Assembly: GCF_902859745.1 (NCBI RefSeq)
Contig: NZ_CADIJW010000015.1
Location: 1 to 64,000, forward strand
DNA: 64,000 bases
Origin: Achromobacter dolens
GTDB taxonomy: Bacteria > Pseudomonadota > Gammaproteobacteria > Burkholderiales > Burkholderiaceae_B
Reading direction: 5' to 3'
Of this stretch, positions 17,873 through 27,580 are shown piece by piece; position 1 is the first letter of the stretch, and every line of letters begins with the position of its first letter. The translations under genes and the position numbers were made by a program. The notes under the pieces were generated by a model. The model ran no database searches and was not told the DNA's origin. It saw nothing but the letters and a program-made list of their open reading frames with translations.

Positions 17873-18976
17873 TCAGGCGGCGCGCAGCCGCTGCAGGCGC
17901 GCCTCGCGCACGCTCTGCTTGATGCGCGCCGGATCGCCGGCGCAGGCGCGGGCGATGGCGCCGGCATCCACGCCCCGCACCGCTTCGGCGCGTTCGCGCC
18001 AGGCGTCGATAGCCACCGGGCGCAGCACCGCCACTGTTTCCAACAGATCGAAAAAGCGCTCGGGTTTACGCAGCGCGTCGACGCGCTCCATCAGCGCGAG
18101 CTGCGCGTCGGCTTCGTCGGCGCCGGGCGCCTGCGTAGCGTCCAACCCCGTCAACATCTCGGGCAGGAGACGCGCGTAGTCGTTGCATTCGGTGGGCACG
18201 CGCAGCCGCCGGCCCAGCGCTTCCCGCTCGGGCGACAGGCGGCACAGCAAGGCATAGCGGCCCGGCAGCGACAGGTTGCGCGCGGCCGCGCGATCGACGT
18301 CATCGCCGGTCTCCTCGGAGCCCTGCAACTCGGGCATGACGCGTTCCAGCGCGCCGGACTGCCGCAGCACGTCGAACATGCGCGACGGCGCGGCGGCCAT
18401 CAGGCCACGCGACACCTCTTTCCAGACGCGCTCGGCCACCAGGGCGTCGGCTTCGCCGGCCTCGACCATGCGGCGGCACAGCGCCAGGGTTTCGGGCGCG
18501 ACGCTGAAGTCGGCAAAGCGCGCGGCGAAGCGCGCCAGGCGCAGGATGCGCACCGGATCTTCCTCGAAGGCCTCGCCCACGTGGCGGAACACGCGCGCGC
18601 ACACGTCTGCCGCGCCGCCGAGCGGGTCGACCAGCTCGCCGTCCTGCTTCTGCGCGATGGCGTTGACGGTCAGATCGCGGCGGCGCAGGTCCTCTTCGAG
18701 CGTGACGTCGGCGCCGGTGTAGAAGGTGAAGCCCTTGTAGCCGCGGCCCGACTTGCGCTCGGTGCGCGCCAGCGCGTATTCCTCTTTGGTGACCGGGTGC
18801 AGGAACACCGGGAAATCGCCACCCACCGGAATGAAGCCGCGCCGCGCCATGTCTTCGGGCGTGGCGCCGACCACCACCCAGTCGTGATCGCCGGGCGTCA
18901 GGCCGAGTAGCGCGTCGCGCACCGCGCCGCCCACGATGTAGGCCTGCAAGCCCTGCGTCGCCACATCCCCCGTCAT
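17873..18976 (-). CDS. cca: CCA-adding tRNA nucleotidyltransferase without HD domain
   Basis: 367 residues, starting at ATG 18976 in an ATGA overlap with the upstream transglycosylase stop. [13 protein letters not shown] and [11 protein letters not shown] are the nucleotidyltransferase P-loop-like and catalytic carboxylate motifs. [11 protein letters not shown] and [16 protein letters not shown] are the neck and head motifs that complete the class II polymerase. It adds or repairs the 3' CCA of tRNA. The protein is shorter than the E. coli enzyme, and I see no HD phosphohydrolase motif in the C-terminal part. The overlap shows co-translation with slt. Confidence 0.92.
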   Translation of the reverse strand: MTGDVATQGLQAYIVGGAVRDALLGLTPGDHDWVVVGATPEDMARRGFIPVGGDFPVFLHPVTKEEYALARTERKSGRGYKGFTFYTGADVTLEEDLRRRDLTVNAIAQKQDGELVDPLGGAADVCARVFRHVGEAFEEDPVRILRLARFAARFADFSVAPETLALCRRMVEAGEADALVAERVWKEVSRGLMAAAPSRMFDVLRQSGALERVMPELQGSEETGDDVDRAAARNLSLPGRYALLCRLSPEREALGRRLRVPTECNDYARLLPEMLTGLDATQAPGADEADAQLALMERVDALRKPERFFDLLETVAVLRPVAIDAWRERAEAVRGVDAGAIARACAGDPARIKQSVREARLQRLRAA

Positions 18977-21120
18977 GGCAGGGTGGTGCTTTCCGCGCCC
19001 AGCGGCACGACGTTGCCCAGCCGCTCTTTCAGCGACTGCGGCTGGCCGCTGAACATAGCGGCGTAGTAGACCGAGTTGGACATCACGTTCTTGACGTAGG
19101 TGCGCGTCTCGTTGAACGGAATGGTCTCGGCGAAGATCGCGCCTTCGACGGGATGGTTGAAGGTGGAACGCCAGTTGTGCGGACGGCGCGGTCCGGCGTT
19201 GTAGCCGGCGCTGGCCAGCATCTGCGAGCCGTTCAGGTCGCGCAGCACCATGTTCAGGTAGTTGGTGCCCAGCTCGGTGTTGGTGTCGAAGTCGTTGACG
19301 CTGTCGGGCGTGAAGTTGCTCATGCCGATCTTGCCCGCGACCCACTTGGCGGTGGCCGGCATCAGCTGCATCAGGCCGGAGGCGCCGACGTGCGAGCGCG
19401 CGTCCATGATGAAGCGCGATTCCTGGCGGATCAGGCCGTAGACCCAGGCGGGGTCGAGCGCGATGGCGTTGGCCTTGGCCGTGACGCGGCCTTCGAACGG
19501 CGCGATGAAGCGCTGGCTGAAGTCGAATTCCTTCTCGGTGCGGTCGGATGTGTTGACCACGCGATCGTAGATGTTCTCGGCGCGCGCCAGTTCGGCGGCG
19601 GCGAGCAGTTGGCGGTCGGTCATGCCGCGCAGCGCGAAGTTCCATTCGGGCACGGCCTCCTGGCGCCAGCCCAGGCGGAACAACTGTACCGCGCGGCGCA
19701 GGCCCGGGTTGGCACGGGCCTCGGCGATCTCGCTGTCCGTGATGGGGGCCGGACGCGGCGGCACGGTGATGCGGCGGCCCAGTTCCTCGGCGGCCAACTG
19801 GCCGTAGAAGTCGAAGCGATCGGCGATGGAGGCGTAGGCCGCATTGGCCTGGTCGCGGCGTCCGGTGGCGGCCATGCCGCGCGCCTTCCAGTAGATCCAG
19901 GATGGATCCTGCTGTTGCGCGGCAGGCATCTGGTCGATGGACTCGATGACCCACTTCCAGTCGATCTTGGGTTGACGCAGCGCCGCCCGCACCTTCCAGC
20001 CGGCGTTGTATTCCGTCATGCGGATATGGCCGGCCTCGTGGTACCAGTCGTCGGCGCGGCTGTCCAGGTTGAGCGCGGCCACCAGCGCGTACTGGCCGCG
20101 GATCCAGGCCAGGTTCGACTTGGCCATGGACTTGGCCCACTCGCGCCGCAGGTAGGAATCGGCCACGTTGATATCGGAACGGGCCAGCCGCGCCAGCGCG
20201 ATGGTGACCAGTTCTTTTTCGTTGCGGCCCACCGGCAGGCGGTCCTGCCGCGTCAGCCAGCGCATCGGGTCCTTGATGAGGACGTCGTAGGTCTTCTGGT
20301 CGCGCGGCTCGAACATGTACTGCACGAACTTGCGCGCGTCGGCGGTCTTGTTGGCCTCGATGGCGTCGCGCAACTGCGGTTCGAGTTGATCCCAGCCCAG
20401 GACGTTGTCCGCGACCAACTGGTCGTACAGCGACCAGCAGGCGCCGCCTGGCGCGAACACCGCCACGGCCTGCGCGGCCGTGGCGCGCTGGCCGGTCATG
20501 TGCTTGGCGTTGAGAATGGCGCACTCGATCTGGGCGTTGCTGTTCTTGACCGGCGCGAGCTTGCGCACCAGGTCGAAATCGCCGCTGCGCGCGGCAGCCA
20601 GCAGCCAGTCAGCACGCAAGCGGTCGGCCAGGTAGGCGTCGCCGTTGCCGTTGATGAATTTCTGCAGATCGGTGTTGGGACGCCCGCCCGCGGGCGGGCT
20701 CCACAATTGGTAGCGCAACAGCCAGTATTCCGGGTACATGCCGAGCGGATCGGACTTGGCCTGGGGCACCAGGGCTCCCAGCACCGACCACTGCTTGCGG
20801 TTCATGGCTTCGCGCGCGGCCACCACGGCGGCGAGCGCCGGCGTATCGGCGGTGGGCGGCAGGCCGGCCAGCACGGCCGGCGGCACGGCGATGGCCGGCT
20901 GCGGCGCCTGCGCGGCGGGTTGCGGCTGGGGACTGACGGACGCGGTGCGTTGCTGGGCGTCGACAGGCGCGCAGGCGGCCGTGAACAGCGCCAGCAACGG
21001 CAGCCAGCGGCGCAAGCCTGCACGGGTGTCGACCGCGCGCAGGGATTTCCCACCGGTTTTCTGATACCGTCCAGATTGCGGGGCCCGGACCGCCGTCATG
21101 GGATTGCGCGCGGCCTTCAT
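18973..21120 (-). CDS. slt: Soluble lytic murein transglycosylase (Slt70-like), probably exported
   Basis: 715 residues from ATG 21120; starts at 21183 or at a later Met are also possible. A twin-basic region and hydrophobic segment end in [10 protein letters not shown], which could be a lipobox or an ordinary signal site. Helical superhelix repeats (U and L domains) follow. The C-terminal goose-type lysozyme fold has [12 protein letters not shown] with the catalytic Glu, [12 protein letters not shown] and YNAGPRRP. It cleaves the glycan strand of peptidoglycan to 1,6-anhydro-muropeptides in the periplasm. It is the first gene of a two-gene unit with cca. Confidence 0.92.
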   Translation of the reverse strand: MKAARNPMTAVRAPQSGRYQKTGGKSLRAVDTRAGLRRWLPLLALFTAACAPVDAQQRTASVSPQPQPAAQAPQPAIAVPPAVLAGLPPTADTPALAAVVAAREAMNRKQWSVLGALVPQAKSDPLGMYPEYWLLRYQLWSPPAGGRPNTDLQKFINGNGDAYLADRLRADWLLAAARSGDFDLVRKLAPVKNSNAQIECAILNAKHMTGQRATAAQAVAVFAPGGACWSLYDQLVADNVLGWDQLEPQLRDAIEANKTADARKFVQYMFEPRDQKTYDVLIKDPMRWLTRQDRLPVGRNEKELVTIALARLARSDINVADSYLRREWAKSMAKSNLAWIRGQYALVAALNLDSRADDWYHEAGHIRMTEYNAGWKVRAALRQPKIDWKWVIESIDQMPAAQQQDPSWIYWKARGMAATGRRDQANAAYASIADRFDFYGQLAAEELGRRITVPPRPAPITDSEIAEARANPGLRRAVQLFRLGWRQEAVPEWNFALRGMTDRQLLAAAELARAENIYDRVVNTSDRTEKEFDFSQRFIAPFEGRVTAKANAIALDPAWVYGLIRQESRFIMDARSHVGASGLMQLMPATAKWVAGKIGMSNFTPDSVNDFDTNTELGTNYLNMVLRDLNGSQMLASAGYNAGPRRPHNWRSTFNHPVEGAIFAETIPFNETRTYVKNVMSNSVYYAAMFSGQPQSLKERLGNVVPLGAESTTLP

Positions 21121-21304
21121 GCGCGGACCTTGGCGACGGCTTGCGGATCGGCGCAGTGATAGGCGCAGCGACAGGCGTGGCAATACGCGCGGTTGTCGGC
21201 GAGGCCGCCGACGCGGTTGCCCGCGCGCAGGTTCGCGCCGTTATACGTGTTATCGCTGACCCGCATTGTCGCCTTCATTTTTTCACCCCTGTTACAGCTA
21301 CCGC

Positions 21305-21979
21305 ATGACTACGCAAAATACTCCAGAGGATACCGCAAGCCAGCTACGCACGCGATTGCGGAAACTGCGTGCCGAACTGCCCGAAGATCAGCGCAGCCGC
21401 GGCGGCCTGCTGATGCGCGCGCGCCTGTTCACCTGGCTCAACGTGGCCCGCGACGAAGCCGTCCGCGCCGGCCGCGCCGCGCCGCGCACCGTGGCCGCCT
21501 TCTGGCCCATGGAAGACGAGCCCGATCTGCGTCCGCTGCTGGAGCAATGGACCGAAAACGGCGTCACGGTGGCGCTGCCGGTGGTGCGTGAACGCAACGC
21601 GCCCCTGGCCTTCCTGCCCTGGACGCCGGACGCGGAACTGCGCGCCGGCCCCTACGGCATCCAGGAACCGGTGCACGGCGCCGAGGTGCTGCCCGACGTG
21701 CTGCTGGTGCCCACCCTGGGTTACACCGAATCCGCCGACCGCCTGGGGTACGGTGGCGGCTACTACGACCGCACCCTGGCGGCGCTGCGCGACCGCGGCC
21801 ATGCCTTCACGGCCATCGGCGTCGCCTGGAGCTGTGGCGAGCTGGACGCCGACTACGCGCCGGCCGCGCATGACTTCCGCCTGGACGCCGTCATTACGCC
21901 GGATGGCTGGGTGCCACATGTGCCCAATGAGCAACCGGGCCCGGGCGGCACCACGCTGCACCACTACACCCTGCGCTGA
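21305..21979 (+). CDS. 5-formyltetrahydrofolate cyclo-ligase
   Basis: 224 residues from ATG 21305; the upstream in-frame ATG at 21266 lacks homology. It converts 5-formyl-THF to 5,10-methenyl-THF using ATP, a salvage step of one-carbon metabolism. Motifs: an N-terminal RTRLRKLRAEL helix with the basic patch, LPDVLLVPTLGY near residue 135 and the signature LGYGGGYYDRTLAAL near 152. It is divergent from slt. In enterobacteria this gene follows 6S RNA; no 6S-like structure fits in the 121-nt upstream gap here. Confidence 0.92.
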   Translation: MTTQNTPEDTASQLRTRLRKLRAELPEDQRSRGGLLMRARLFTWLNVARDEAVRAGRAAPRTVAAFWPMEDEPDLRPLLEQWTENGVTVALPVVRERNAPLAFLPWTPDAELRAGPYGIQEPVHGAEVLPDVLLVPTLGYTESADRLGYGGGYYDRTLAALRDRGHAFTAIGVAWSCGELDADYAPAAHDFRLDAVITPDGWVPHVPNEQPGPGGTTLHHYTLR

Positions 21980-21996
21980 CGCACCAGTCTCGCCCA

Positions 21997-22025
21997 AGGG
22001 CTTGCACCAAAATAGTGCAAGCCCT
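21997..22025. promoter_or_regulatory. NtrC-type binding site within an 11-bp dyad
   Basis: TGCACCAAAATAGTGCA at 22003-22019 matches the NtrC enhancer consensus TGCACC-N5-GGTGCA with one mismatch in the right half. It lies at the heart of a longer perfect inverted repeat (AGGGCTTGCAC at 21997-22007 with its complement at 22015-22025). It could also act as a terminator for the cyclo-ligase gene, but no U-tract follows. The site is about 335 nt upstream of the predicted sigma-54 start, within normal enhancer range. Confidence 0.7.
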
Positions 22026-22312
22026 ATGATCTGCCCCTGATATTGTCGATTGCCGCCGTGCGCGGCGCCCCCGGCAGGCGCCCCCCCCTTCATCGCCTGC
22101 CCCCCCCGACGCGGCCCGTCCACCTTGTCATCGTCGGCCCGCAACGCCTGCATTCCGACCCGTTTCACCCCGCGTTACCGCCATTCCCGTCCAAGCGGGG
22201 CTTGCCGTCCCGCTTGCGCCCTCGAGCCCGCCGCTCATTCGGAGGGTAGCCATCCGCCGCCGACGAGAGGATATTTACCTCCAGGCGGTATCCCGACAGC
22301 GCCAGCGCAAGC

Positions 22313-22329
22313 TGGCACACGGGTTGCTT
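22313..22329 (+). promoter_or_regulatory. Sigma-54 (RpoN) promoter
   Basis: TGGCACACGGGTTGCTT matches the -24/-12 consensus TGGCAC-N5-TTGCW, with the GG and GC doublets exactly 12 nt apart. The predicted start is near 22338, about 70 nt before the ATP-grasp start codon. Nothing else downstream on this strand could be its target. With the NtrC-type site upstream it predicts induction under nitrogen limitation. Confidence 0.8.
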
Positions 22330-22407
22330 ATTCATTCAGACCGGCCGCGCAAGGGCCGGCCAACGGCCGCGCGCTAGGGGGCCGTCAGCATCTGCAACGG
22401 AGGAGCC

Positions 22408-23838
22408 ATGAAGGACAGATCATCCCGTCCCGCCGCCTACGACGAAATGCGCGACAGCGCCGGCGGCATACGCTCCCACTACCAGGCCTTCGAGCGCTGG
22501 CACCAGGAGCAATCGGCGGAAGCCATGGCGGCGCGCCGCCTGGAGGCCGACCTGAGTTTCCGGCGGGTCGGCATCACTTTTTCAGTGGCCGGCGACGCGG
22601 CCGGCACCGAACGCCTGATCCCGTTCGACATGATTCCGCGCGTCATCCCCGCCGACGAATGGCGCCGCCTGGAGGCCGGCCTGAAGCAGCGCGTGCGGGC
22701 GCTGAACATGTTCATCCACGACATCTACCATGGCCATGACATCGTGCGCGCCGGCGTGGTGCCGGCCGAGCAGGTGTTCCTGAACGCCCAGTACCGCCCC
22801 GAGATGCAGGACGTGGACGTGGCCGAGGACATCTACTGCCACATCGCCGGGGTCGACATCGTGCGCGCCGGCGCCGGCGAGTTCTACGTGCTGGAGGACA
22901 ACCTGCGGGTGCCGTCCGGCGTGTCCTACATGCTGGAGAACCGCAAGATGTCGATGCGGCTGATGCCCGACGCGTTCAGCCGCATCAAGGTCGAACCGGT
23001 GGCGCACTACCCCGACCTGCTGCTGGACAACCTGCGCGAAGTGGCGCCGCACGGCGGCGATGATCCCACGGTGGTGGTGCTGACGCCCGGCATGTACAAC
23101 TCGGCCTACTTCGAGCATGCCTTCCTGGCGCAGCAGATGGGCGTGGAGCTGGTGGAGGGCCAGGATCTTTTTGTCGAACAGAACACGGTCTACATGCGCA
23201 CCACGCAGGGGCCGCGCAAGGTGGACGTGATCTACCGCCGGCTGGACGACGACTTCCTCGACCCGCTGTCGTTCCGCGCAGACTCGGCGCTCGGCGTGCC
23301 CGGCCTGTTGTCGGTGTATCGCGCCGGCCGCGTGACGCTGGCCAATGCCATCGGCACCGGCATCGCCGACGACAAGTCCACCTACCTCTACGTGCCCGAC
23401 ATGATCCGCTTTTATCTGAGCGAGGAGCCGATCCTGTCGAACGTGCCGACCTGGCGCTGCGGCCGTCCCGACGAGCTGTCGCACGTGCTGGCCAACATGC
23501 ACGAGCTGGTGGTCAAGGAGGTGCATGGCGCCGGCGGCTACGGCATGCTGGTGGGACCATCCGCGACCCACGCCGAGGTCGAGTCGTTCAAGGATCGCGT
23601 GCGCGCCAATCCCGCCAACTACATCGCGCAGCCCACGCTGGCCCTGTCCACGGTGCCGACCTACGTTGAATCCGGCGTCGCGCCGCGCCACGTCGACCTG
23701 CGCCCCTACGTGCTGTGCGGCAAGGACATCCGTACCGTGCCCGGCGGGCTGTGCCGCGTGGCGCTGACCGAAGGCTCGCTGGTGGTCAACAGCAGCCAGG
23801 GCGGCGGCACCAAGGACACCTGGGTTCTGGAGGAATAA
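22408..23838 (+). CDS. Circularly permuted ATP-grasp amidoligase (DUF404/DUF407)
   Basis: 476 residues. Motifs visible: MRLMPDAFSRIKVEP, VVLTPGMYNSAYFEHAFLAQQMG, VEGQDLFVEQNTVYMRTTQG and KEVHGAGGYGML (ATP-grasp loop). The C-terminal GGLCRVALTEGSLVVNSSQGG and GTKDTWVLE complete the permuted fold. The family is predicted to form peptide bonds between an amino acid or peptide and an acceptor, but the product is unknown. It is the first gene of a four-gene operon; the next ATG is 2 nt after its stop. A strong GGAGGAG precedes the start. Transcription is probably from the sigma-54 promoter at 22313. Confidence 0.92.
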   Translation: MKDRSSRPAAYDEMRDSAGGIRSHYQAFERWHQEQSAEAMAARRLEADLSFRRVGITFSVAGDAAGTERLIPFDMIPRVIPADEWRRLEAGLKQRVRALNMFIHDIYHGHDIVRAGVVPAEQVFLNAQYRPEMQDVDVAEDIYCHIAGVDIVRAGAGEFYVLEDNLRVPSGVSYMLENRKMSMRLMPDAFSRIKVEPVAHYPDLLLDNLREVAPHGGDDPTVVVLTPGMYNSAYFEHAFLAQQMGVELVEGQDLFVEQNTVYMRTTQGPRKVDVIYRRLDDDFLDPLSFRADSALGVPGLLSVYRAGRVTLANAIGTGIADDKSTYLYVPDMIRFYLSEEPILSNVPTWRCGRPDELSHVLANMHELVVKEVHGAGGYGMLVGPSATHAEVESFKDRVRANPANYIAQPTLALSTVPTYVESGVAPRHVDLRPYVLCGKDIRTVPGGLCRVALTEGSLVVNSSQGGGTKDTWVLEE

Positions 23839-23840
23839 CG

Positions 23841-24827
23841 ATGCTGAGCCGAACCGCCGACAACCTGTTCTGGATGTGCCGCTACACCGAGCGCGCCGAG
23901 AACACCGCCCGCATGCTGGACGTGAACCTGCAGATGTCGCTGCTGCCGCAGGACGCGCAGACCCGCGAGGGCTCGTGGAATGCCGTGCTGCGCATCTCCG
24001 AATTGCACCGCCTCTATCACGCCAAGCACGCCGCGATATCACCGCAGGACGTACTGCAGTACATGGTGCGCGATGCAGAGAACCCCTCGTCCATCTACAG
24101 TTGCATGCGCGCCGCGCGCGAGAACGCCCGCGCGGTGCGCGGCAGCCTCACCACCGAAGTCTGGGAGACCTACAACACCACCTGGCTGGAACTGCTCAAG
24201 CACCTGCACACCGGCCTGCTGGAACGCAACCCGGGCGAGTTCTTCGAGTGGGTCAAGTTCCGCTCGCACCTGGCGCGCGGCGTCACCATCGGCACCATGC
24301 TGGAGGACGAGGCGCTGTACTTCCTGCGCATCGGCATGCACCTGGAGCGGGCGGACAACACCGCGCGGATGCTGGATGTGAAGTTCCACGAGCGCGACGG
24401 CGACGGCGCGCAGCAACAGCAACAGGAAGGCCGCGGCGAAGGCGGCCCTTCGGGCGCGCTGCAAAGCGAGTTCTACCGCTGGTCTGCGCTGCTCAGCTCG
24501 GTGTCCGGGCTGGAGATCTATCGCAAGGTGTACCGCGACGTCATCACGCCGGACCGCGTGGCCGAGCTGCTGATCCTGCATCCCGACATGCCGCGCTCGC
24601 TGCTGGCGGCCATGCGGGCGGTATCCGAGGATCTGGCCCGTGTGTCCAACCAGCGCTCGACCGAAACCCAGCGACGCGCCGGCATGCTGTGCGCCGAACT
24701 GCAATTCGGCCGCGTCGAGGACATCCTGCGCAGCGGCCTGCACCAGTACCTGGAGCACTTCCTGGACCGCATCAACGACCTGGGCAACCGGATCAGCCAG
24801 GACTTCCTGGTGCCGTTGTCGGCATGA
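23841..24827 (+). CDS. Alpha-E domain protein (DUF403)
   Basis: 328 residues, all helical. The start MLSRTADNLFWMCRYTERAE and the internal repeat HLERADNTARMLDVKFHE are typical of alpha-E, which carries conserved Glu residues and always travels with permuted ATP-grasp genes. A low-complexity Gln/Gly patch (QQQQQEGRGEGG) lies near residue 190 between the two helical halves. Its biochemical role is not established; it probably acts in the same amide-bond pathway. Gap to the ATP-grasp gene is 2 nt and to the transglutaminase gene 13 nt. Confidence 0.9.
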   Translation: MLSRTADNLFWMCRYTERAENTARMLDVNLQMSLLPQDAQTREGSWNAVLRISELHRLYHAKHAAISPQDVLQYMVRDAENPSSIYSCMRAARENARAVRGSLTTEVWETYNTTWLELLKHLHTGLLERNPGEFFEWVKFRSHLARGVTIGTMLEDEALYFLRIGMHLERADNTARMLDVKFHERDGDGAQQQQQEGRGEGGPSGALQSEFYRWSALLSSVSGLEIYRKVYRDVITPDRVAELLILHPDMPRSLLAAMRAVSEDLARVSNQRSTETQRRAGMLCAELQFGRVEDILRSGLHQYLEHFLDRINDLGNRISQDFLVPLSA

Positions 24828-24840
24828 CAAGGAGACAGGC

Positions 24841-25644
24841 ATGAAACAGATCATCACGCACGTCACGCACTACCGCTATACCGCGCCCGTCACCTACAGC
24901 ATCCAGACGCTGCGGCTGACGCCGCGCGACGACGAACACCAGCGCGTGCTGCGCTGGCACATCGAGGCGCCCGGCGCGCTCGAACAGCAGGTGGACGCCT
25001 ACGGCAACATCACCCACACGCTGACGCTGAACCGGCCGCACACGGAAATCGAACTGCGCGTGGTCGGGCAGGTGCTGGTCGACCCGTTGGCGCAAGGCGC
25101 GCTGGGCGGTGAGGACAGCCGCCTGCCGGTGCACGCCTATTGCGTGCAGACGCCGCTGACGCAGGCTGACGACACCATCCTCGCCTTCGCCCACGCCGTG
25201 CTGCCTGACGGCCTGAACACGCCCGCCGACGTGCTGACACTGGCCACCGCGATCCACGACCGGGTCGCCTACGAGCCCGGCACCACCGACGTCACCACCG
25301 CCGCCGGCCAGGTGCTGGCGCTGGGCCATGGCGTCTGCCAGGACCATGCCCACCTGTTCCTGGCCTGCGTGCGCGGCCTGGGCGTGCCGGCCCGCTACGT
25401 CAGCGGCTATCTGTACACCACCAACGAACACGCGGCCAGCCACGCCTGGGCCGATGTCTGGCTGGCGGGCACCGGCTGGACCAGCGTGGACGTCACCAAC
25501 CGCCAATTCGCGTCCGATTGCCACTGCCGCCTGGCGGTGGGGCGCGATTATGATTCCGCCTCGCCCGTGCGCGGCGTGCGCACCGGCGGCGGCGAGGAAT
25601 CCATGGAGGTCTCGGTGCAGGTGCAGACGGCATTGCAGCAATAG
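24841..25644 (+). CDS. Transglutaminase-like cysteine peptidase
   Basis: 267 residues. The N-terminal beta domain (THVTHYRYTAPVTYSIQTLRL) is the bacterial transglutaminase-like N-region. The catalytic core has GHGVCQDHAH with the nucleophile Cys near residue 167, ASHAWADVW with the catalytic His near 203, and the Asp in SVDVTNRQ. It likely hydrolyses or transfers an amide bond in the product of the ATP-grasp enzyme. No signal peptide is seen, so it is cytoplasmic. It is the third gene of the operon. Confidence 0.92.
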   Translation: MKQIITHVTHYRYTAPVTYSIQTLRLTPRDDEHQRVLRWHIEAPGALEQQVDAYGNITHTLTLNRPHTEIELRVVGQVLVDPLAQGALGGEDSRLPVHAYCVQTPLTQADDTILAFAHAVLPDGLNTPADVLTLATAIHDRVAYEPGTTDVTTAAGQVLALGHGVCQDHAHLFLACVRGLGVPARYVSGYLYTTNEHAASHAWADVWLAGTGWTSVDVTNRQFASDCHCRLAVGRDYDSASPVRGVRTGGGEESMEVSVQVQTALQQ

Positions 25645-25699
25645 CCCCGCCCGGCCACGCCGCAATACAATGCGGTGTGGTTTTTTCCTTTTTTCGATC

Positions 25700-26563
25700 A
25701 TGACCTACTGCGTAGCCGCCCGCCTCGACGCCGGCCTGGTTTTCCTGTCCGACTCCCGCACCAATGCCGGGGTCGACCAGATCAGCGTCTTCCGCAAGAT
25801 GACCGTCTTCGAACGTCCCGGCGAGCGCATGATGGTGCTGATGACCTCGGGCAATCTGGCCGTCAGCCAGGCCGTGCTGAACGCGCTGGCGCGCCAGCAG
25901 GACGAGGGCGGCGAAACCGTCTGGAACGCGCCCGACATGTTCGAGGCCACCCGCCGCGTCGGCGCGGCGGTGCGCGCGGTCTACCACCGTGAAGCGGCGG
26001 CCCTGCATGAACAGGGCGTGGACTTCAATGTCAGCCTCATCTTCGGCGGCCAGATCGGCGCCGAGCGCTGCCGGCTGTTCCAGGTGTATTCGGCTGGCAA
26101 CTTCATCGAGGCCGGCTCCGAATGCCCGTACTTCCAGATCGGTGAAGCCAAGTACGGCAAGCCCATCCTGGACCGCGTGCTGCGCCCTGATACCTCGCTG
26201 GACGAAGCCGCCAAGTGCGCGCTGATCTCCATGGATTCGACGCTGCGCTCGAACATCTCGGTCGGCCTGCCGCTGGACCTGCTGGTCTATGACGCCGACG
26301 CGCTGCGCGTCACGCACTTCGCCAGCATCGACGAGCACAACGAATATTTCCGCATGATCCGCGGCACCTGGGGCGAACGCTTGCGCCAGGTGTTCGCCGA
26401 AATCCCGGATCCGCTCTGGACCCGTCCGGAAGACCCGGGCTCGCTGGTGCCCGCCAGCCGGGAGCACCAGCCGTTGCGTGCCGAACCGGTGGACGTGACA
26501 CCGCCGGCCTATCCGGCGCCGCAGGTGCTGGCGGAGGATCCGGGGAAGGACCAACCGAACTAG
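25700..26563 (+). CDS. Anbu, proteasome-type N-terminal-nucleophile peptidase
   Basis: 287 residues. After Met removal the mature N-terminus is Thr (MTYCVAARLDAGLVFLSDSR), the expected nucleophile. The remaining core matches the family (RTNAGVDQISVFRKM, MTSGNLAVSQAV, NVSLIFGGQIG, VYSAGNFIEAG, KYGKPILDR). Anbu assembles into open helical or ring particles and is thought to cleave peptides. It follows the transglutaminase by 55 nt and is the last gene of the operon. After about residue 245 there is a Pro/Glu-rich, probably disordered tail longer than usual. The substrate is unknown. Confidence 0.9.
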   Translation: MTYCVAARLDAGLVFLSDSRTNAGVDQISVFRKMTVFERPGERMMVLMTSGNLAVSQAVLNALARQQDEGGETVWNAPDMFEATRRVGAAVRAVYHREAAALHEQGVDFNVSLIFGGQIGAERCRLFQVYSAGNFIEAGSECPYFQIGEAKYGKPILDRVLRPDTSLDEAAKCALISMDSTLRSNISVGLPLDLLVYDADALRVTHFASIDEHNEYFRMIRGTWGERLRQVFAEIPDPLWTRPEDPGSLVPASREHQPLRAEPVDVTPPAYPAPQVLAEDPGKDQPN

Positions 26564-26803
26564 GCGCCTGACAACGCTTTATCAGACCCTGGAGGATGAG
26601 TCCTGCTTTTTCGAGGAGCCACGCCTGCAATCGCAGTTTTCCGCCATGATGCTTGCGGGCGCTCTCGAGCCGACTTACACTGATTCCAACGCATGTGAAT
26701 TCTCATATGCCCACCTTCCGAGGCCCGCACGCAAACCATTGCTGCGGGCTTTCGTGTTTCTGCGGACGAGGGTCTTGGACACCATCCCCCGAGGGCTCGG
26801 AAC
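26564..26803. other. Spacer between Anbu and DUF3800, with a possible terminator
   Basis: 240 nt of lower GC than its left neighbours. GCCCGCA at 26723-26729 pairs with TGCGGGC at 26743-26749 and TTT follows; a weak intrinsic terminator is possible. No gene is supported. Confidence 0.45.
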
Positions 26804-27580
26804 GTGCATTACGTTGTCTATCTCGATGAATTCGGCCATGTTGGCCCTTTCCTTGCCCGCGACCACGCGCACTACAAGACAAGCCCGGTTTTCGGGTTCG
26901 GCGGCTTTCTGTTACCGGTCGATGCCGTGCGCGAATTCGCCATCTACTTCTACAGACTCAAATGCCATCTGCTGAGATTTGAACTGGATCGGCAGGATCA
27001 ACCCGCCCATCGCTGGGAAAAAAAGGGCGCACAGCTCTACACCGTCAAGAACGTGCTCACATACAAGGCGCTGCGGGTATCGACGGGGCGATTACTGAAC
27101 CAGATTCGCAAGGTGGGAGGCTACGTCATTTATGCAGGGGAATGTAAATCGGCCGATGCGCACGCGGATCGGGCCGCGGATCTTTTCAAGCGCCAACTGC
27201 TGCGCTTGATCCGAATCGCAGACCAATTCTGCAGTGCTCGAAACGCCACCTTCCTGGTGATGCTAGACGAACAACAAGCCGGCAATGACTGGCGTGAGCG
27301 CAACATGGAAGCGTGCACCCAGGCAATGTTCGAGGACCCGTACGAGAAATGCAGAGCGTTGATCGAGCCCCCCATTCAAGGTGAGAGCTATTTGTTCCAG
27401 ACTCTGCAATGCGCGGACTGGATCTGCGGCTTGATCGGCCGATTGTGCGCCTACCAGACCACCCCGGATCAATACGAAGACTGGGCGATTTTTCACCGAT
27501 ATTTTGACGGCCGGATACGCAATTCCACGTTTCCCGCCTGCGGCCTCAGCTACCCTGGCGCTGCGACAGGGCGCGACTGA
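26804..27580 (+). CDS. DUF3800 domain protein
   Basis: 258 residues from a GTG at 26804. The N-terminal YVVYLDEFGHVGP and the C-terminal QCADWICGLIGRLCAY are the acidic motifs of DUF3800, a family with an RNase H-like predicted fold. Its members are often linked to mobile elements or defence islands. AT content is higher than in flanking genes and it is transcribed alone, between the Anbu operon and a Bug protein. This is consistent with recent acquisition. No partner gene (such as a helicase or methylase) is visible nearby, so a defence role cannot be claimed. Confidence 0.8.
   Translation: MHYVVYLDEFGHVGPFLARDHAHYKTSPVFGFGGFLLPVDAVREFAIYFYRLKCHLLRFELDRQDQPAHRWEKKGAQLYTVKNVLTYKALRVSTGRLLNQIRKVGGYVIYAGECKSADAHADRAADLFKRQLLRLIRIADQFCSARNATFLVMLDEQQAGNDWRERNMEACTQAMFEDPYEKCRALIEPPIQGESYLFQTLQCADWICGLIGRLCAYQTTPDQYEDWAIFHRYFDGRIRNSTFPACGLSYPGAATGRD

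Larger units (their letters stand above)
21980..22407. other. 428-nt regulatory region upstream of the ATP-grasp operon
   Basis: No gene is supported here. It holds the NtrC-type palindrome at 22003, the sigma-54 promoter at 22313 and a leader of about 70 nt. A GGAGGAG ribosome-binding site at about 22399 precedes the ATG at 22408. Poly-C stretches near 22080-22110 may be structural. Confidence 0.7.

Noticed and set aside
17873-20524. 883-codon frame joining cca with upstream sequence
   Set aside because: The upstream part is the shadow of slt. The cca start at 18976 is fixed by the ATGA overlap.
21184-21304. 6S RNA upstream of the formyl-THF cyclo-ligase
   Set aside because: Only 121 nt are available and no long 6S-like hairpin with a central bubble was seen.
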